Shown here piece after piece: positions 43,144 to 53,343 of a stretch of DNA of 64,000 bases; positions within the stretch are counted from its first letter, which is position 1, and every line of letters starts with the position of its first letter. A program made the translations under genes and the position numbers. The notes under the pieces were generated by a model. That model searched no databases. It was not told the origin of the DNA and saw only the letters and a list, made by a program, of their open reading frames with translations. The DNA is from an uncultured Candidatus Pelagibacter sp. GTDB lineage: Bacteria; Pseudomonadota; Alphaproteobacteria; Pelagibacterales; Pelagibacteraceae. Location of the stretch: positions 124,001 to 188,000 of the forward strand of contig NZ_CALSOW010000004.1 of assembly GCF_943788075.1 (NCBI RefSeq). Reading direction: 5' to 3'.

Positions 43144-43460
43144 TGGACGATAATACAAAAAATTTAATTCAAAATCATATTGATAATAATGAAGTATGTT
43201 TATTTATGAAAGGAACACCTGATGCTCCTCAATGTGGTTTTTCAATGGCTGTAACAAATATGTTAAAACTTCTTGAAGTAAATTTTCAAAGTGTAAATGT
43301 TTTAGAAGATCAAAATATTAGAGAAGGAATTAAAATTTTTAGTGACTGGCCTACTATCCCTCAACTATATATTAAAAAAGAATTTGTTGGTGGCTGTGAT
43401 ATCGTAAAAGAAATGTACGAAAGTGGTGAGTTAGCAAAACTACTTGAACTAAAGGTATAA
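43143..43460 (+). CDS. grxD: Monothiol CGFS glutaredoxin
   Basis: Grx4-type glutaredoxin for iron-sulfur cluster transfer. The 105-residue protein has FMKGTPDAPQCGFSMAVTNM with the CGFS active site, WPTIPQLYIKKEFVGGCDIV with the cis-Pro and glutathione-binding residues, and an acidic C-terminus. It sits right after bolA, its usual partner. The next gene is convergent, 20 bp away. Confidence 0.95.
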   Translation: MDDNTKNLIQNHIDNNEVCLFMKGTPDAPQCGFSMAVTNMLKLLEVNFQSVNVLEDQNIREGIKIFSDWPTIPQLYIKKEFVGGCDIVKEMYESGELAKLLELKV

Positions 43461-43480
43461 ATTTTAAAGCTAAAAACTAA

Positions 43481-46400
43481 TTAAAACGATCTTGATAAAG
43501 ACACATTAGCTGTCTGATCAGAGTTTTCACTTAATGATTGATTGGCATTAAATTTTAAATCAAATCCATTTATTTTTTTTGTAATATCGAATCCTGCTTT
43601 TAAATCTTCAGACCCATCTATTTTCATTGCATATTCAGTATCTCTATTTGTAATATAACTAGCTCCTAAATATAAAGTATCGCTATGAGCGTTGTTACTT
43701 TGATCTCTTTCATAGTTAGCAATTATTGTTAAACCATTTTCTTTAATTAGCTCAAATCCAAGGCCAGCTCTTATATTATGCGTTGCTTCATGAGCAATAG
43801 ATAAGGTGTAATCAGTGTTTGGATCTGAAACATAAGAAACGGTAGCATCTGAAGAAGGGCTAAAGTTTGCCCCATATTCTAAAAGTCCACTTGGTTTAAA
43901 TGTTATGCTTTTAAATTGAATAATATCATCTAATCTTAATCCAATTGATACCATGCCTGTTTCTATTTTTTGTTTATCATAAGTAAGAGCATCTGTTCCT
44001 ATTTCGCTATAATTAGATAGTTCGGTGTAACCAAGATCAATCCTGGCATTTGGTGTTATATTAAATTTTTCTTTATTATATTTTGTACTAAAGTTAATTG
44101 ATCCAAATACTTGTCTACCACTTCTTTCTCCAGTTAACGTATTAGATCCATTTTTTCTAATGTGATCAGTTTTAAGTGAACTTACTCCAAGAATAGTGTC
44201 AAGAAATTTTGCATCCTCATGAGGAAAAGTTCCATAAATAGATAAACTATAAGAATTAGTATCCAATGATGTCCCTGATGTACCTACTTCAACTTCATCT
44301 CTTCCAAATCGAAGAGCATAACCATACATCTTATTTTCATCAATTTTCTTATCCATTCCAATTGTAATGCCGTTACTATCAATATCTTTTGAAGAAGAAG
44401 ATGATGTATCACCAATTTTACCAACACCAATACTACCTTCACTCCAATATGACCAATTATCTGATAAATCTAAATTTTCATTTATATCAATCGATGCTGG
44501 AATAACATTTGATAATGATGCAAGCATTGCATTTGAAAATTGAAATTTAATATTCTGGTTGGTTAAATTAGTTTCTTTTCTATGATGTCTTAACCAATCC
44601 ATACGATTAATTACTGGAGTTGTAACATATTGCAAAATTCTCTTTGGCGCTTCTGTTTGTGCATCAATTGATCCAACAACATCTTTATCGGTCAATGGAT
44701 CGGTAGTTGAATTTTCAGTGGTAAAACTTAAAGCGGTGGTACTTGATATTCCAGCATATGAATTTCCAGCATTATCATCAAAAGCAGTAGCATCTATCAA
44801 CACATAGTATTCTGTTTGTTCAGACAAATCATTTCCAGGATTAATTGTAATTTCTGTTCCCCCACTTCCACTTACTTTAGCTCCTGTAACATCTATAGTT
44901 TCAATAGTGCTATCATCATATGTTTTTTTAATAGTAATATTGCCACTTTCAGCATCAACGGCTTCGCTAAAGTTTAAAACTATATTGGCATCTAATGCAA
45001 CAGCAGTTGCATTATCAGCTGGAGTTGATGAACTTAAAGTTGGGTTTTGAACATCTGCAGTGGTAAAACTTAAAGCAGTTGTGGAACTTATTCCAGCATA
45101 TGAATTACTAGAACTATCATCAAAAGCTGAGGCATCTATTAAAACATAATATTCAGTTGAGCTGTCTAATGTAGAAGATGGATTAACTGTTATTTGAGAA
45201 GATCCAGATCCAGAAACTAATTCCCCTGTCACACTAATTGTCTCAACAGTTGAATTATCTGAGGTTTTTTTTAAAGTGATGTTTCCACTTTCTGCATCCA
45301 CACTTTCGCTAAAGTTTAAAACAATATTTGCATCTCAACGCTACACGTTGCATTATCAGCTGGAGATGATGAATGATAAGTGTGGGTTTTGACACATCTG
45401 CAGTGGTAAAACTTAAAGCAGTTGTGGAACTTATTCCAGCATATGAATTACTAGAACTATCATCAAAAGCTGAGGCATCTATTAAAACATAATATTCAGT
45501 TGAGCTGTCTAATGTAGAAGATGGATTAACTGTTATTTGAGAAGATCCAGATCCAGAAACTAATCCCCTGTCACACTAATTGTCTCAACAGTTGAATTAT
45601 CTGATGTTTTTTTTAAAGTGATGTTTCCACTTTCTGCATCCACACTTTCACTAAAGTTTAAAACAATATTTGCATCATCTAGCACACCTGTTGCATTATC
45701 AGCTGGAGTTGATGAACTTAAAGTTGGGTTTTGAACATCTGCAGTGGTAAAACTTAAAGCGGTTGTGGAACTTATTCCAGCATATGAATTACTAGAACTA
45801 TCATCAAAAGCTGAGGCATCTATTAAAACATAATATTCAGTTGAGCTGTCTAATGTAGAAGATGGATTAACTGTTATTTGAGAAGATCCAGATCCAGAAA
45901 CTAATTCCCCTGTCACACTAATTGTCTCAACAGTTGAATTATCTGAGGTTTTTTTTAAAGTGATGTTTCCACTTTCTGCATCCACACTTTCGCTAAAGTT
46001 TAGAACTATATTTGCAGTCAACAGCTACACCCGTTGCATTATCAGCTGGAGTTGATGAACTTAAAGTTGGAGCAGTGCTATCTGCGTCACCAAAAAATTC
46101 AAGCTCATTAATCTGGTGACCACCTGATACTGTAGACGTTACATAATATCTAAAATAAGAATATGAATCTGGAGTAGCAAAATCATCTCCTGCTCCAGTA
46201 TATTTAATTACCTGATGACGGGCACTAAATGGAGAATTACCATTGCTGCTGTATGAATAAATATCTGTCCAATTTGATCCATTATTAGAGCCTTGTATCT
46301 TCCATATATCAGGGTCTCTACCAGCTGCATCATTACCAGAAGTTATTGTAAAATGAGACAAAACATATGATTGAGATAATTGAACATAGATCCATTGAGT

Positions 46401-46679
46401 AGGATTATCACAACACCATTTTGCAGAACCACTAGAAACATTATTATCAAAAACACTATATGATCCTTCACCAGCAAAAGTTTTTTTTGAACTTGCATTT
46501 ATTGAAGTCCAATTAAAGTTAGAGCCATTAGTTCCACTATCAACACCGTTATCTTCAGGATCAGTAAGATCATTACCCAATAAAGCACCCGAACCTGTGC
46601 CTAAGACAGTTGCAGCTATTAAAGTAGAGTTATTTAAAACTGAAAATAATAAAATAATTGTTACTATAAAAAATTTCAT
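43481..46679 (-). CDS. Autotransporter with discoidin-like and Ig-like repeat domains, several frame breaks
   Basis: Read as one gene, this is a secreted adhesin-type autotransporter of about 1,065 residues. A signal peptide begins it (FFIVTIILLFSVLNNSTLIA). A discoidin/F5-8C-like domain follows, with KWCCDNPTQWIYVQLSQSY and FRYYVTSTVSGGHQINELEFFG. Then come four 114-residue Ig-like (SwmB/Big_5-like) repeats, PTLSSSTPADNATG to SFTTADVQN. The C-terminus is a beta-barrel of about 320 residues that ends in Phe (SLSRSF), as type Va secretion needs. Frame breaks lie at about 46013-46020 (extra C), 45563-45566 (missing T) and 45335-45410 (several errors). No partner is seen nearby. A role in surface attachment is inference. 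Confidence 0.82.
44702..46070 (-). repeat. Four tandem copies of a 342-bp repeat (Ig-like domains)
   Basis: Copies start near 46070, 45727, 45385 and 45043 on the minus strand, with a 342-343 bp period. The first three are nearly identical at DNA level. The fourth, next to the barrel, differs at many positions (IKKTYDDSTIETIDVTG, LSEQTEYYVLIDATAFDDNAGNS). The beginning of copy 3 (about 45335-45410) is garbled compared with its sisters, as if the consensus is bad there. The repeats encode domains of the autotransporter, and the real copy number may differ from four. Confidence 0.85.
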
Positions 46680-46767
46680 TGATATTAGTTTAATATTACC
46701 TTTATAGTAATTTAATTAAAACTTTTAATAGTAACTATAGACTTGAAATATAAAGATTGAGTTTGCT

Positions 46768-47385
46768 CTATCTTGAATAGTACTCAATAACTAGGTTTGG
46801 CTCCATTACGATTGGATAAGGAACTTCTTCAAACTTAGGTGTTCTAACAAATTTAACTTTTTTGTTTTTCTCATCCATTTGAATATATTCTGGAGTTTCT
46901 CTTTCTTTACTTGCAAGAGCAATATCAATAATCGCAAGTTGTTTAGATTTATCTCTAATTTCAATAGAATCTTCTTCTTTAACTATGTAACTCCCAATAT
47001 TAACTTTTTTACCATTCACTCTAACATGACCATGGTTAATTAACTGTCTTGACGAAAATACTGTTGTCGCAAACTTTGCTCTGTAAATGACTGCATCTAA
47101 TCTTCTTTCAAGTAAACCAATTAAGTTTTCACCAGTGTCACCTTTAAGCATAACAGCTTTTTTATAAATATTTCTAAATTGTCTCTCATTAATGTTGCCA
47201 TAGTAAGCTTTTAGTTTTTGCTTAGCTTGTAATTGAGTTCCATAATCTGATAGCTTACCTTTTCTACCTTGACCGTGTTGGCCTGGTCCATAGTCTCTTT
47301 TATTGAAAGGACTTTTCGGTCTTCCCCATAGATTAGCTTTTAATCTTCTATCTACTTTATGTTTAGAGTTTAATCTTTTTGTCAT
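46768..47385 (-). CDS. rpsD: 30S ribosomal protein S4
   Basis: S4 nucleates 30S assembly and helps accuracy. The 205-residue protein begins [19 protein letters not shown], has no zinc cysteines, and contains [23 protein letters not shown] and the S4 domain [35 protein letters not shown]. It is separate from the alpha operon, as is common in alphaproteobacteria. The frame is intact. Confidence 0.98.
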   Translation of the reverse strand: MTKRLNSKHKVDRRLKANLWGRPKSPFNKRDYGPGQHGQGRKGKLSDYGTQLQAKQKLKAYYGNINERQFRNIYKKAVMLKGDTGENLIGLLERRLDAVIYRAKFATTVFSSRQLINHGHVRVNGKKVNIGSYIVKEEDSIEIRDKSKQLAIIDIALASKERETPEYIQMDEKNKKVKFVRTPKFEEVPYPIVMEPNLVIEYYSR

Positions 47386-47425
47386 TTGATATTGGGGTTT
47401 ATAAGCTTACAGGCTATTTTGTCAA

Positions 47426-48139
47426 TCAACGTTTTTTACCTAAACTAGCAAATACACTAGCTAATATACGTGTTTCCTTGGACGATAAGTCCATTCTATA
47501 GAAAATATTTCTCAAGTTTTCCAACATAATAGGTTTCTTCTCTTTTGGTTTAAAAAAGTTTATTTCATCTAAGTTTTGAATACATAGATTGGTCATTGAA
47601 TGTACCTCTTTTTTAGAGGCAGATTTAACCTTTTTAGATTTTTTAAAATCAGAAGTCTTAGATTTTATGATGCTTGAAACATATTGGGCAATAATAATTA
47701 GACTGTGAGATAAATTTAAAGATTTAAATTCAGGATTAGTTGGGATTTGTAACGTATAATTTGCATAGCTTACCTCATTATTCGATAATCCTGAAGCCTC
47801 AGATCCAAAGAGAAATGCTACCTTTTTGGTAAAATCGATTTTTTTTAAATCTTCCAATTGAATGTGTTTAATATTTTTATTTCTAAATCTTGCAGATGTT
47901 GCAATCACATAATCTATATTTTTTAATGCAGGTTCTAATTGATCAAAAACTTTACTTTTATTAATAATATTTTTAGCACCAACTGAAGTTGCTAAAATTT
48001 TATCATTTGGAAAAATAGGTTTTGGATCAATAACAGATAATTTTTGAAAATTAAAATTCTTCATCCCTCTAGCACAAGCACCAATATTTTCTGAGAGCTG
48101 AGGTTTATGTAGAATAAAAGTGATATTATTTGCTGACAT
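47426..48139 (-). CDS. trmJ: tRNA/rRNA 2'-O-methyltransferase of TrmJ type
   Basis: TrmJ methylates the ribose of tRNA residue 32. The 237-residue protein has the knot motifs PQLSENIGACARGMKNF, VAFLFGSEASGLSNNEV and PEFKSLNLSHSLIIIAQY, and a C-terminal helical region typical of TrmJ dimers. The start MSANNITFILHKPQLSENIG places motif 1 at the usual distance. It precedes rpsD on the same strand. The exact tRNA position is inferred from the family. Confidence 0.85.
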   Translation of the reverse strand: MSANNITFILHKPQLSENIGACARGMKNFNFQKLSVIDPKPIFPNDKILATSVGAKNIINKSKVFDQLEPALKNIDYVIATSARFRNKNIKHIQLEDLKKIDFTKKVAFLFGSEASGLSNNEVSYANYTLQIPTNPEFKSLNLSHSLIIIAQYVSSIIKSKTSDFKKSKKVKSASKKEVHSMTNLCIQNLDEINFFKPKEKKPIMLENLRNIFYRMDLSSKETRILASVFASLGKKR

Positions 48140-48158
48140 TATTTATAAAAACCAAAAA

Positions 48159-49760
48159 TTATAAACTTGCTGGAGCCTTATCTTTAAATAATTTATAGTC
48201 TAAACTATCAACCAAAGCCTTAAAAGATGCATCAATTATATTTGGGGAAACTCCAATAGTGAACCAGTTAACACCCTTAGAGTCTGTACTTTCAATTGAA
48301 ACTCTAGTTACCGCTTCTGTTCCAGTATTTAGAATTCTTACTTTATAATCAACTAATTTTAAATCTTTTAAATATTCAGAATATTTAGCAAGTTTATTTA
48401 CATTTTTTCTAATCGCATTATCAAGTGCATTGACAGGTCCGTTTCCTTGACCTTCACATAATATTTTTTGACCATCAACTTCTAATTGTGCTTTAGCATG
48501 AGAAATAATTTCACCGTCAATATCCTTTTTAACTGAAACATCATATTCATTAATTAAAATATATCTTGGGATATCACCTATCAATCTTCTAGCTAATAAT
48601 TCAAATGAAGCATCTGCTCCATCATAACTATATCCAATAAATTCTCTGTCTTTAACTTCATTTAAAAGTTTTTTAATTTTTGGATCATTTTTTTCAATTT
48701 GGATACCAATTGATTTTAATCTAGACATTATATTTGACTGGCCAGCTTGATCTGAGACTACAATGTTTCTTGAATTTCCCACTTCCTCAGGGTCAATATG
48801 TTCATATGTTTTTGGATCCTTTTGAACTGCAGAAACATGCATTCCACCTTTATGTGAAAAAGCAGAAGCTCCCACATAAGGTAAATGTTTATTAGGTTTT
48901 CTATTTAGTAATTCATCTAATAATCTTGAGCATTGTGTTAAATTCTTAAGGTTTTCTCTTTTAATATTAAGTTTAAATTTCTCACTAAAATCTTTTTTTA
49001 AAAATAATGATGGAATTAAAGACATTAAATTTGCGTTCCCACATCTCTCCCCTAATCCATTAATAGTACCTTGGATTTGTCTAACACCTGCTTGAACTGC
49101 AGCTAAACTATTTGCTACTGCATTTTCTGTGTCATTGTGAGCGTGGATACCTAAATTTTCCCCTGGAATATGTTTTATAACCTCAGATACAATTTTAGTT
49201 ACTTCATGTGGAAGGGTACCACCATTTGTATCACACAAAACAATCCATCTAGCTCCTTGATCATATGCTGCTTTTAAACACTTTAAAGCGTAATCAGAAT
49301 TAGCTTTATATCCATCAAAAAAATGTTCTGCATCAAACATAAATTCTTTACCTGAACCAACAATATGTTTTGCACTTTCTTTAATATTTTCTAAATTTTC
49401 TTCATTAGTAATTCCAAGTGCTACATCAACTTGAAAATCCCATGATTTTCCAAATAAACAAACTGACGAACTTTTTGAGTTAATTAATGATGCCAACATT
49501 GGATCATTTTCAGCACTATGTTCAGACTTTTTGGTCATTCCAAAAGCTGTGAGTTTTGCGTTTTTAAAACCATGATCTTTGTTAAAAAATTCAGTATCTG
49601 TTGGGTTGGCTCCAGGCCATCCACCTTCGATATAATCCACTCCTAAACTGTCTAATGAATTTGATATTTTTTCTTTATCATCAATTGAAAAATCAACACC
49701 TTGGGTTTGGGCCCCATCTCTTAATGTGGTGTCAAAAATATATAGCTTTTCCTTACTCAT
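48159..49760 (-). CDS. cimA: (R)-citramalate synthase
   Basis: CimA condenses pyruvate and acetyl-CoA to citramalate, a threonine-independent route to isoleucine. The protein has IFDTTLRDGAQTQGVDFS, the metal-binding HAHNDTENAVANSL, and GTINGLGERCGNANLMSL, then a C-terminal regulatory domain ending SLDYKLFKDKAP. At 533 residues it matches CimA and not LeuA (no leucine-binding repeat as in IPMS is evident). Distinguishing it from homocitrate synthase rests on overall layout. Its ATG overlaps the cysS stop by four bases. Confidence 0.88.
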   Translation of the reverse strand: MSKEKLYIFDTTLRDGAQTQGVDFSIDDKEKISNSLDSLGVDYIEGGWPGANPTDTEFFNKDHGFKNAKLTAFGMTKKSEHSAENDPMLASLINSKSSSVCLFGKSWDFQVDVALGITNEENLENIKESAKHIVGSGKEFMFDAEHFFDGYKANSDYALKCLKAAYDQGARWIVLCDTNGGTLPHEVTKIVSEVIKHIPGENLGIHAHNDTENAVANSLAAVQAGVRQIQGTINGLGERCGNANLMSLIPSLFLKKDFSEKFKLNIKRENLKNLTQCSRLLDELLNRKPNKHLPYVGASAFSHKGGMHVSAVQKDPKTYEHIDPEEVGNSRNIVVSDQAGQSNIMSRLKSIGIQIEKNDPKIKKLLNEVKDREFIGYSYDGADASFELLARRLIGDIPRYILINEYDVSVKKDIDGEIISHAKAQLEVDGQKILCEGQGNGPVNALDNAIRKNVNKLAKYSEYLKDLKLVDYKVRILNTGTEAVTRVSIESTDSKGVNWFTIGVSPNIIDASFKALVDSLDYKLFKDKAPASL

Positions 49761-51110
49761 TTAAATTTCCAAATTGTTTTACCATCTTTATCTTCTATTA
49801 AAACACCTTTGTCTAAAAGGTAGTCTCGAATATTGTCAGCTTCTTTATAATTTTTATCAGCTCTAGCTTTATTTCTAAGATCTATCTTATTTTCAATTTC
49901 AGTCTCTGAAATATCGACTTTTCCTTTTTTAAAATTTAACCACTCTTCTTTAGTTTCTTGAAGCAAACCTATAAAATTACATGCTGTATTAAAAATCTTT
50001 TTATCCTCATCATTTCCGTTGTTCGCTTTGTCATAAAGTTTATGTAAATTTGCAATATAACCTGGTGTATTTATATCATCATATAAAGGTTGAATAATTT
50101 CATCATCTAAAGCTTTGCTTGAAGGTAAATAAACATTGTACCATTTATCAATTGTGTTTTGACAATCATCTAATAATTTATCATTCCAATCCAATGGCTG
50201 TTTATAATGAGCACTTATCAAAGCTAGTCTTAAAACTTGTCCACTAACTTTATCTCTAAAATCTTTTATCTTTAAAATATTTCCTTGAGATTTTGCCATC
50301 TTTTCATTTGACATAGTAATAAAAGCATTATGTAGCCAATAATTAGCAAAAACCTTGGTATCATTTGCACATCTTGATTGAGCGATTTCATTTTCATGAT
50401 GTGGAAAAATCAAATCTATACCTCCACCGTGTATATCAAATTCATTTCCTAAAAATTTCTTAGACATTGCAGAGCATTCTAAATGCCAACCAGGTCTACC
50501 TTTTCCCCATGGTGACTCCCATGATGGTTCATTTTCTGAAGAAGGTTTCCACAATACAAAATCTTCTGAACTCTTTTTGTTATCACTTATTTCAATTCTA
50601 GATCCAGCAATTAATTCCTCTAATTTTTTATTTGATAATTGACCATATTCATCAAATTTTTTTACTTCAAAATAAACATGCTTATTATTTTCATAAGCAA
50701 AACCCTTTTTGATTAATTCAGAAATCATCTCAATCATTAAATCAATATGTTCTGTCGCTTTAGGTTGTTCTGTTGGGATTCTCACAATTTAAATACTTAC
50801 AATCTTCGCTAAAACTTTTAATTACAGTTTTTGTTAAATCTGAAATAGATATTTTTTTTTCATTTGATGATTTAATTATTTTATCATCTACATCTGTAAT
50901 ATTTCTAACATAAGTGACTGATGAATATTTATTTTTAAGTATTTTAAAAAGAATATCAAAGATAACTATTGGTCTTGCATTACCAATATGAGGATCATCA
51001 TAAACTGTTGGTCCACAAACATACATGCCTATATTTTTTTCATCTATTGGTACAAATTTTTCTTTTTTGTTACTTAGATTGTTTGTTAAAAAAATATCTT
51101 TATTCATCAT
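49757..51110 (-). CDS. cysS: Cysteinyl-tRNA synthetase, one frame break
   Basis: CysS charges tRNA-Cys. The N-terminal frame has [19 protein letters not shown] with the zinc cysteine and the HIGN motif. The second frame has [27 protein letters not shown] and KMAKSQGN, the KMSKS motif. They join at about 50771-50778, where one extra C (CCCA for CCA) breaks the frame; corrected it reads [19 protein letters not shown]. The corrected length is about 450 residues, full size. It precedes cimA and follows nadE on the same strand. Confidence 0.93.
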
Positions 51111-51152
51111 TTTAGAAATATACTTAATTTATAGATTTGTGAATCTATTTGA

Positions 51153-51890
51153 TTAATTTGGAATTTTGCATACTGGAATGGGCTCCATTTTATGCAAATT
51201 TTGTTTTCTTATACTTTCGTACTTTGCTCTATTCTGTGAGTTAGGATTATCCATGGCTTCTTCTAGTTCGTGGTATTGTAGACCAAGCTGGCCTTCATCC
51301 GTTCGACCATCATCCCACAAACCATCAGTTGGAGCTGCATCAATTATTTCTTTTAAAATTCCAAGCTCTTTTCCAATTCCCCAAACTTCTGATTTGTTAC
51401 AATCAGCTATTGGAGATATATCAACTCCACCATCACCATATTTTGTGTAAAATCCAACACCAAAATCTTCTACTTTATTTCCTGTACCAACAACTATACC
51501 TTTGTTTGCAGCTGCTACTTGATAAAGAGTGGTCATTCTCAATCTTGCCCTAGAATTTGCCATCCCATGTTCGTTATTAAATTTAGATAAGCTAGAAGAA
51601 AAGGCTGAAAACAATTCATCTAAATTTATTGTATGTGCTTCAACATTTTTAAATTTATTCATTAGCCACTCTTGATGCTTTAAACTAAGATCATGTTGTT
51701 GTGATTTTTGTTTAATTGGCATGGATAATACAATTGTTTTTAATCCAGTCATTGCACTTAAAGTACTTGAGACTGAAGAGTCTATCCCTCCAGAAATTCC
51801 AATAACTAATGATTGAGCCTTACTCGGCATGTTATTGGCATAATCTTTTATCCAATTAGATATAAAATTAACTTTTTCTGAGGCATTCAT
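51153..51890 (-). CDS. nadE: NH3-dependent NAD synthetase
   Basis: NadE converts deamido-NAD to NAD. The PP-loop SLVIGISGGIDSSVSSTLSA begins the ATP site, followed by GMANSRARLRMTTLYQVA and GTGNKVEDFGVGFYTKYGDGGVDISPIADC. The 245-residue protein lacks the N-terminal glutaminase domain, so it should use free ammonia. It is on the same strand as cysS and the DAHP synthase. NadK, the next enzyme, lies elsewhere in the window. Confidence 0.95.
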   Translation of the reverse strand: MNASEKVNFISNWIKDYANNMPSKAQSLVIGISGGIDSSVSSTLSAMTGLKTIVLSMPIKQKSQQHDLSLKHQEWLMNKFKNVEAHTINLDELFSAFSSSLSKFNNEHGMANSRARLRMTTLYQVAAANKGIVVGTGNKVEDFGVGFYTKYGDGGVDISPIADCNKSEVWGIGKELGILKEIIDAAPTDGLWDDGRTDEGQLGLQYHELEEAMDNPNSQNRAKYESIRKQNLHKMEPIPVCKIPN

Positions 51891-51929
51891 AGTTTTAAAA
51901 TATTAGTTGTTGGTATCTTTTACAATGTT

Positions 51930-53308
51930 TTAAGATGCCGCTCTGTCTGCATTTTTGGAATATGAGCTATTCTTTTTAATCTCATCAGAAATTAAAAAAG
52001 CTAATTCTAATGCTTGATTTGCGTTAAGTCTTGGATCGCAATGAGTATGATATCTTGATGATAAATCTTTTTCTGATATTTTTTGAGCACCCCCAATACA
52101 TTCGGTTACATTTTGGCCAGTCATTTCTATATGTAAACCACCTGCGTAACTTCCTTCACTTTGGTGGCATGCAAATACATTCTTAACCTCTTTAGAACAC
52201 TATTAAATGGTCTCGTCTTAAATCCTGTTGCAGCTTTAACCGTATTTCCATGACAAGGATCGCAAGACCAAATTACATTTAAACCCTCTTTTTTAATTGC
52301 TCTAATTAATTTAGGTAAATGTTTTGAAACGTTATCTGCACCAAATCTTGAAATTAAAGTGATTTTACCTTTTTCATTTCTTGGGTTAATTTTATTACAA
52401 AGGTTTATTAAATCTTCTGGTTTTAATGTTGGTCCACATTTAATACCTATTGGATTTTTAATACCTCTGCAAAACTCAACATGGCCTCCATCAAGTTGTC
52501 TGGTTCTATCTCCAATCCAAACAAAGTGGGCCGAAGTATCATGATTTTCACCAGTCGTAGAATCTGTTCTAGTCATTGTTTCTTCAAAAGGTAACAATAA
52601 TGCTTCATGAGAAGTCCAAAAATTAACTGTCTTTAATCTTCTGTTAAAATCTGAATTAATTCCACAAGCATCCATAAATGCTAAAGCATCTGCTATTCTA
52701 TCCTCAAGTTCTTTAAATCTTTTTAATGTTGGACTATTTTTAATAAATCCTAAGTTCCAATTATGAACATTTTGAAGATCAGCAAAACCACCATGGCAAA
52801 AAGCTCTAATAAGGTTTAATGTTGCAGCTGATTGAGAGTATGCTTTAAATAATCTTTTTGGATCTGGAATTCTTGATTTTTCATTAAATTCCATTCCATT
52901 AATATTGTCTCCTAAATAACTTGGAAGTTCCACACCATCTTTAGATTCAACTGGAGAACTTCTAGGTTTTGAAAATTGACCAGCTATTCTTCCAACTTTA
53001 ACAACGGGTAAAGATGCTGAGTAAGTTAATACTAAAGACATCTGTAACATTAGTTTGAATGTGTCTCTAATATTGTCTGGATTGAATTCTGCAAAACTTT
53101 CCGCACAGTCTCCTCCTTGAAGTAAAAATGCTTTTCCATCTACCACATCAGCAAGTTGATCTTTTAAATGTCTAGTTTCCCCGGCAAACACTAATGGTGG
53201 AAATGTTCCAATCTTATCCAACACCGTATCCAATTCCTTTTTGTCAGGATATTCAGGTATGTGTTTTACAGGATACTTTCTCCAACTATTTTTTTTCCAA
53301 TTTTTCAT
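51930..53308 (-). CDS. aroG: DAHP synthase, class II (plant type), one frame break
   Basis: This enzyme makes the first intermediate of the shikimate route from PEP and erythrose-4-phosphate. I chose the ATG at 53308 ([20 protein letters not shown]). Motifs include [48 protein letters not shown], and [13 protein letters not shown]. After FNSVLK a base is missing at 52188-52194. The corrected frame reads [20 protein letters not shown] and then [33 protein letters not shown]. It is about 460 residues. The symbol aroG is used loosely for the class II enzyme. Confidence 0.92.
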
Positions 53309-53343
53309 ATTCAACTGGGGATTGTTTTAGCAGAGTTTGGACT

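Noticed and set aside
43481..45301. Two or three separate surface-protein genes
   Set aside because: The signal peptide, repeats and barrel line up in one direction, and single indels join them, so one gene is simpler.
44702..46070. CRISPR array
   Set aside because: The repeat unit is 342 bp, has no spacers and encodes protein domains.
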